Shown here in pieces: positions 59,600 through 64,000 of a DNA stretch of 64,000 nt (position 1 is the first letter of the stretch; each line of letters begins with the position of its first letter). Source of the stretch: Corylus avellana. Its lineage: Eukaryota; Streptophyta; Magnoliopsida; Fagales; Betulaceae. The DNA lies in contig NC_081545.1 in the NCBI RefSeq assembly GCF_901000735.1, positions 6,315,540-6,379,539 on the forward strand, in the 5' to 3' direction. Position numbers and translations under genes: made by a program. Below the pieces are notes generated by a model. The model made no database searches and had not been told where the DNA came from. It saw nothing but the letters and a program-made list of their open reading frames with translations.

Positions 59600-59920
59600 T
59601 TGGATATGGTATCTCAAAATGAAAGCAATTGGGGTGCTGGGGATGAGGTGATGGTAGCCCCAGAAAGCGAGGAAGATGATTCATTGTCATTGGAGGGTGT
59701 TCAACTTCTTGATTGCTCTTGTTCTCTTTCAGTGGCAAGTGAGAACAGTAGTTTGTGTGAAGAATCTGAGAAGGTAGATACCCAAGAAGAATTCAAGAAA
59801 GGAGCAGAGGAGTGTCAAGAAATCAAGAATGCAGACAAGTTGAAGCAAGAAGAAGAAGAAGAAGCAACGAACAAGATGAATCAAGAAACAGTGCTCTGGT
59901 TGAAGATACCCACCGTCTAA
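59600..59920 (+). CDS. Acidic open frame inside the LTR element, unknown function
   Basis: A 106-codon frame, strongly Glu/Asp/Ser-rich (SEEDDSLSLEG, KLKQEEEEEATNK), between the gag fragment and the 3' LTR. It has no known domain. It may be the remains of a second product of this non-autonomous family or merely composition. No promoter of its own was seen. Confidence 0.25.
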   Translation: MDMVSQNESNWGAGDEVMVAPESEEDDSLSLEGVQLLDCSCSLSVASENSSLCEESEKVDTQEEFKKGAEECQEIKNADKLKQEEEEEATNKMNQETVLWLKIPTV

Positions 59921-60879
59921 GACAAATGGAGTTGAGCTTCTCAAAATCTATCGGAGTGAAGACAGGTTGGAAGCAAAAGACCGTACAGAAGGCTAAGATT
60001 GCATCTTGGAGCTCGTTTGTGTTTCAATACTTGAAGGAGGATGATGTGTATGTTGTTTTTATGAAACATCGATGGCGTTGGAAATTATAGGAGGAATCCT
60101 TTGGATGGGCATGCTTGGAGCATTCTCAATTAAGTTGAGGAAGGTTTACATGTCACGAGTTCAGCAAGCTTGGATGAAGGGGCTTTTCTAGAAGGGAGGA
60201 GTTTTATATGTGCCTTTTGTAATGGACTATTACCTGTGTCTGAATTCATTTTGTTTGAAGCCCACCTAGTGGGCAAGGTGTTACGAAGAGGTGAGTAGTG
60301 TAATAGGTACTGTTATAATATAGTTTAGTTAGTTGAGAAAATTAAAATACAGTTTAGTTAGTTGAGAGTTAGTTGAAGTGTTAGTTGGGAGATGATGTAT
60401 AAATAGCTTAAATGAGAATGTAATAGGTATCTTCGTAGTTAATTGTTCAATTGTGAACTTGGAGGAGGAATCCTCGAAGACTCAATCGGAGGCCAGGCAC
60501 CTTGAATGCCTATTTCAATATACAGTTTCCATTTTCAATCCATTTTTCATTCATTTCTTCCATTTCCCTTCCATTAAGGGTGTGTTAGAAGAACAACACT
60601 GTTACAAGTTCATCAATGGGAAAAAAAAAAAAAAGGTTAAATGCATAAAATTAACCCTAAATCAATTGTAAGGGAACAAAGGATACAAAACCCACCTGAT
60701 ATCAGATCTCCGGACCTTTACTCTTACAAGTTACAAATGCAATTTATCAATTTATGGCTTGGAGTTGGAATTGGAGCGTCTGAGAGAGAGAGAGAGAGCG
60801 AGCGTTTGAGAAGGACTGAGGGAGAGAGAGGGAGAGTAATGCTAGGCGCTGGGGAAGTATCCGGGGAATGTCCGGAGTT

Positions 60880-60917
60880 GCTGACATGGCATGGTCAGTT
60901 AACTATGCCATGTCAGC
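60880..60917. repeat. Short perfect inverted repeat
   Basis: GCTGACATGGCAT and ATGCCATGTCAGC are 13-bp reverse complements separated by 12 bp. Possibly the centre or end of a small transposon. Confidence 0.6.
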
Positions 60918-60985
60918 CCATTTATTATTAAAAAAAAAAAAATGAAAAAATCAAATTTATGGGCAATAACCCTTTTCTTCTCTCA

Positions 60986-61267
60986 GGCATCATTTGATAA
61001 ACGATTTTGTTTTGATTTTGGTTCGATACTGTAGAAGGAAGTGATTGATGTGAAAAAAAAGTAAATTTTTTTTTTTTTTTTAAGTGAAAAAGTAAGAATG
61101 TTTGGTATGAAAAAATGAAAAATTTTTGTTTTGTAGTGATTTTTTTATTTGAATATTAATAAAAAATAATTGATATGATTTAAAAAGTGAGAGAATATTA
61201 AAAAATTAAAAAAAGTGATGAATAGTGTAGAACCAAAAACAGGCAAAATCGTTTATCAAACGATGCC
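60986..61267. mobile_element. MITE with 24-bp terminal inverted repeats and TCA flanks
   Basis: 282 bp. The ends GGCATCATTTGATAAACGAT... and ...ATCGTTTATCAAACGATGCC are inverted repeats of about 24 bp with one mismatch. TCA occurs immediately outside both ends (60983-60985, 61268-61270). The interior is A/T-rich and non-coding. The 3-bp flank suggests PIF/Harbinger-like mobilisation, which is inference. Confidence 0.75.
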
Positions 61268-61352
61268 TCAGCCTCTCCCTTTCTCCCTCAGCTGCTTTTC
61301 TCCCTCTCTCCCTCTCTCCCTCTCACTCGTTTCCTCCCTGCCCAGAAGCTCA

Positions 61353-61803
61353 CTCAGCTCTCTCTCTCTCTCTCTCCCTCGCGGGCCACCCCTCGAGGCT
61401 GGGGTTTCTCTTTCATTTTCCAACATTTCCACAGCAACCAAACACAACAAAATTGCTTGAACTCTCAAAATGAATCACCCATAAACCTAAATTAGCAGAA
61501 TAACAAACTCAATCCCACAAAAGAAAAAACCCCAATTCCCCTAACGAAATCCCTTAGCAGTAAAGCCCTAATATTCAAAATCAAGAATTCAAAGAACAAA
61601 AACCAAAATATTCTCTATATATATATCATTGTGAGAGAGAGGAGAGAGAGATCGAGTACCAGAGATGCCGGAGAAAGAGAGAGAGAGAGGTGCGCCGGAT
61701 CGGAGGAGCTAAGCCACCGGAGGTGTGAGAGAGAGAGAGAGAGATCATGCTTCCGGATGTGAAGAGAGAGAGCTGCCGGCCGGAGTGAGGGAGAAAGAAC
61801 TGA
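61353..61803. repeat. (CT)n/(GA)n-rich DNA before gap 4
   Basis: CT repeats at 61355-61378 and GA repeats at 61630-61650, 61673-61690, 61727-61745 and 61762-61771, interleaved with 'gccggag' words. The run continues to the N stretch, and the repeat probably caused the gap. Not coding. Confidence 0.7.
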
Positions 61804-61957
61804 NNNNNNNNNNNNNNNNNNNNNNNNNNNNNNNNNNNNNNNNNNNNNNNNNNNNNNNNNNNNNNNNNNNNNNNNNNNNNNNNNNNNNNNNNNNNNNNNN
61901 NNNNNNNNNNNNNNNNNNNNNNNNNNNNNNNNNNNNNNNNNNNNNNNNNNNNNNNNN
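61804..61957. other. Assembly gap 4 (154 N)
   Basis: 154 N; open frames reported across it are artefacts. Confidence 0.99.
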
Positions 61958-61997
61958 TTTTAATAAAAATGGGCATAGATGACTGACCATGATAGCG

Positions 61998-62742
61998 GGA
62001 ACAGAATCCTCTCTAGTCCATAATGGACTAGAGAATATTCAATTCATGACCAGAATTTCTGAAAAGAAATTCTATGGCCACAAATGGGATACATATCCTA
62101 TCAATAAAAATAAAAATAAAATATTATTTTAAATAAAAAAACAAATTAATAAAAAATAAGTAAAAAGAAGGGGGGTGACATGCCCCTATGGGGGGTGGCC
62201 CAGGCCACCTCCCATTTTAATTGGGGAGGTGAAAGCGAGGCCACTGATGTCACGAGTTGAGGCCCAGGAGCCACACCTAAATGAGGTCGTTTAGGCCACC
62301 CATACAAACAATCTTTTAAGCACCAGCCACGTGGGGGTGTGCGATCCACCCCAAAGAGGGCCATCTGGGGTGTTACACCCAACCTTGTGGCCCAGGAGGG
62401 TGGCTCAAGGCTCTTAGCAGAGTGCCGACACCCAGCACACACTACAAAATGGAGAACCACCCCAGCCAGCTACCTCAGGGGGGTGGTTCAGGCCACCCCA
62501 CGTGGCCCGGTTATTAAGGGGGTGGCTCAGAGCCACTACTAATGGGGGTGTGGAAGCCACCCCACTATCAGTGGCCGAATACCCCCACTACTACTTACAT
62601 TTTTTAATTTAAAATAATATTTTATTATTATTTTTATTGATGAGATATGTATCCCATTTGTGGCCATAGGATTTCTAATAAGAAATCTTAGCCATAAACT
62701 AGATATTTTCCAACCATAATGGACTGGAGAGGATCCTGTTCC
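61998..62742. mobile_element. Non-autonomous Mutator-type element with 9-bp TSD
   Basis: A 745-bp element flanked by ATGATAGCG (61989-61997 and 62743-62751). The terminal inverted repeats are about 137 bp (61998-62134 and 62606-62742), starting GGAACAGAATCCTCTC and ending GAGAGGATCCTGTTCC. They share 'tatggccacaaatgggatac' near their inner half. A 9-bp TSD with long TIRs is the Mutator (MULE) signature. No transposase. The interior (62170-62580) is GC-rich and built of many 'gggggtggc...gccacccc' inverted words. Confidence 0.88.
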
Positions 62743-63012
62743 ATGATAGCGCTGCTAGAGTATTAATTAGCATTCGTTTAGGAGGGAGTAGTTCAGTCGT
62801 TAGAAATCAATAGTTACTACTTTTTATATTATGCGAGAGGGGATAACTTCTATAAGAAAGCTGGTAAAAATGAGTTTTCTTGTGTCCACCAATAAAAAGT
62901 TGCCACTTAAAATTATTGTACAAATCCAAATAAGACCAATAACACTAGATTATATAGCTTTATGCCCTTCATTTAATATTGATTTTTTTTATTTCAAGAA
63001 TATGAGAAAGGG

Positions 63013-63199
63013 CTAAGATTGGTTCGCATCAACCAAGAGCCCGTAGTGATGTTTAATCTCTTCTAGGGTTTTCCCTGGTACATCAGCTGCAATTTTCTCC
63101 CATCGATCTGAAGCATCTTTAGGATGAGTTGCCAGGGCATTCTCAAAAGCCTTATTTTGCTCTCTACTCGGAGTCACTACCCGCTTCATCCACAGTCAT
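63013..63199 (-). pseudogene. MYB-like (MYBS/SRM1-type) transcription factor pseudogene fragment
   Basis: The minus strand starts ATGACTGTGGATGAAGCG (MTVDEAGSDS) and then, one frame over, reads SREQNKAFENALATHPKD, SDRWEKIAADVPGKTLEEIKHHY and LLVDANQ before a TAG. This is the first SANT/MYB repeat of plant MYBS1/SRM1-type factors. The expected Trp before SREQ is missing and the frame changes exactly there, so a small deletion removed it. The coding sequence ends just past the first repeat and no second (SHAQKYF-type) repeat follows. A dead fragment, perhaps moved by a transposon. Confidence 0.75.
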
Positions 63200-63479
63200 C
63201 TAGCTTATTCTGAATCCACTATCCAGAATATTGACCACAGAAATCTAATAAACTGCTCTATGGGCTAGGCTAAACCCAGCACCAAAGCTTTGAACTTTCC
63301 GGACTTGCTCTTCAAAATGGATCTGAATTAGTCTTATAGTGGGATTCCAATAACAAGCTAGTTTGATGGTGGGCTAAATTATGAGAAGTAGAGATGTCAG
63401 ACTACATAGGGATGCAGAGAGAAACAAATGGACCTAGAAAACGCCAATGAAACCAGCAGGGATCGCCTCCAATAAAAAT

Positions 63480-63809
63480 TGTTAAAATAATGATTATGGG
63501 GGAATATAAGCGGAAGCAATATAAAAAATAAATACAAAGAACTTACAGGTGGTTCGGTGTTAGACACCTACGTCCACCACTCGGAATACCCCTAAGGGTT
63601 ACATTGTGCTCATTAACTTAATTTGTCTACAATACAAAGGTTCCTATTTATAGGGTAATGTCTAAATACAAGTTTGGTAATCAAATCTCCTTGATTTGAT
63701 TACAATCTCAATATATGATTACAATTAACCCATAAATAGAGAATATTTCAATATCAGCATAATTATGGAATATATGGAAAATATAATATATTTTCCATAT
63801 ATTCTAACA
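63480..63809 (-). mobile_element. LTR of a retrotransposon (probably 3' LTR, Copia-like)
   Basis: On the minus strand the unit begins TGTTAGAATATATGG and ends TTTTAACA (TGTTA...TAACA inverted ends, 330 bp). It includes a 'tataaatagg' TATA-like sequence and 'ggtggacgtaggtgtctaac'. A purine-rich tract (GAGGGGGGA) sits directly before it at 63810-63818, as expected upstream of a 3' LTR. The internal sequence would lie to the right and run off the window. The Copia assignment rests on resemblance only. Confidence 0.65.
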
Positions 63810-64000
63810 TCCCCCCTCAAACTCAAGGTGGAATATTTTGGAACCTTGAGTTTGAAATCTGAAATAATGATGACGGCGGTGGTGGAGGTGGGGAACGGGC
63901 CGTAGATGATGACGACTGCCGGAGGAGATAGAGGCTGGCGGGCAGCCAGCGACGGCGGCAGGTGGCTGTGAATGCAGATTCAAAAGGGCCGACAACGGGC
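63804..64000 (-). other. Edge sequence: possible 3' internal part of the LTR element
   Basis: A 63-codon minus frame (63804-63995) is Pro/His/Ser-rich and resembles no family I know. A short near-palindrome 'caaactcaaggtggaat...ggaaccttgagtttga' lies at 63816-63856. The element is cut by the window edge. Confidence 0.35.

Larger units (their letters stand above)
58694..60606 (+). mobile_element. Non-autonomous LTR retrotransposon (gag only)
   Basis: Two 308-bp direct repeats, 58694-59001 and 60299-60606, both start TGTAATAGG and end in TTACA, so the LTRs have short inverted ends. They differ at roughly 20 positions, so the insertion is not recent. A primer-binding site TGGTATCAGA (59004-59013), complementary to initiator tRNA-Met, follows the 5' LTR after 2 bp. 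The interior is only about 1.3 kb and has no protease, integrase or reverse transcriptase. The 5-bp flanks (TTAGT and AGTTC) do not match, so the TSD is lost or the ends have rearranged. Confidence 0.85.

Overview
The window is nuclear DNA from a flowering plant. It is AT-rich, the genes have small GT-AG introns and widely spaced loci, and there is an intron-containing tRNA-Tyr. The gene families (GRAS/SCL32, BTB-NPH3, TGD1) are plant-specific or plastid-related, and the transposons are plant types (L1-like LINE with RNase H, MULE, hAT, LTR elements, fold-back MITEs). The proteins look like those of a core eudicot, probably woody; the species cannot be told from the sequence. Four N runs (19099-19198, 27120-27214, 48870-48969, 61804-61957) show a draft scaffold.

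Layout. 1-3060 holds only splice-like scraps of an unrecognised, possibly decayed gene. A small two-exon gene of an uncharacterised plant family lies at 3123-3609 (minus). 5263-18768 and 19199-26494 are two copies of one block of repeats with no clear host gene. The first copy carries a 6.2-kb LINE (11531-17732, minus) with a 10-bp target-site duplication, and the second copy has the intact empty site. The SCL32-type GRAS transcription factor is at 31695-32960 (plus), tRNA-Tyr(GTA) at 34860-34953 and tRNA-Ser(CGA) at 38735-38816 (both minus). A three-exon BTB/NPH3 gene is at 40160-42929 (plus). 44116-48869 is repeated almost perfectly at 48970-53725 across an N gap and contains a 1.2-kb poly(A)-tailed retroposon. 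TGD1, the permease of the chloroplast lipid importer, is at 54823-55972 (minus) and needs a short upstream exon. The right end is mobile DNA: a GC-rich block, an hAT transposase tail, a gag-only LTR retrotransposon (58694-60606), MITEs, a Mutator-type element with 9-bp TSDs (61998-62742), a broken MYB-like pseudogene and an LTR.

The genes do not form a pathway: they are independent housekeeping or regulatory loci separated by transposons. The most informative signals are structural. Two repeated blocks flank assembly gaps and are probably unmerged overlaps or alternative haplotypes. One of them records a LINE presence/absence polymorphism. Two gene models require short terminal exons. I found no convincing undescribed biological system; the best candidates for something new are the non-autonomous elements at 47247-48416 and 61998-62742.
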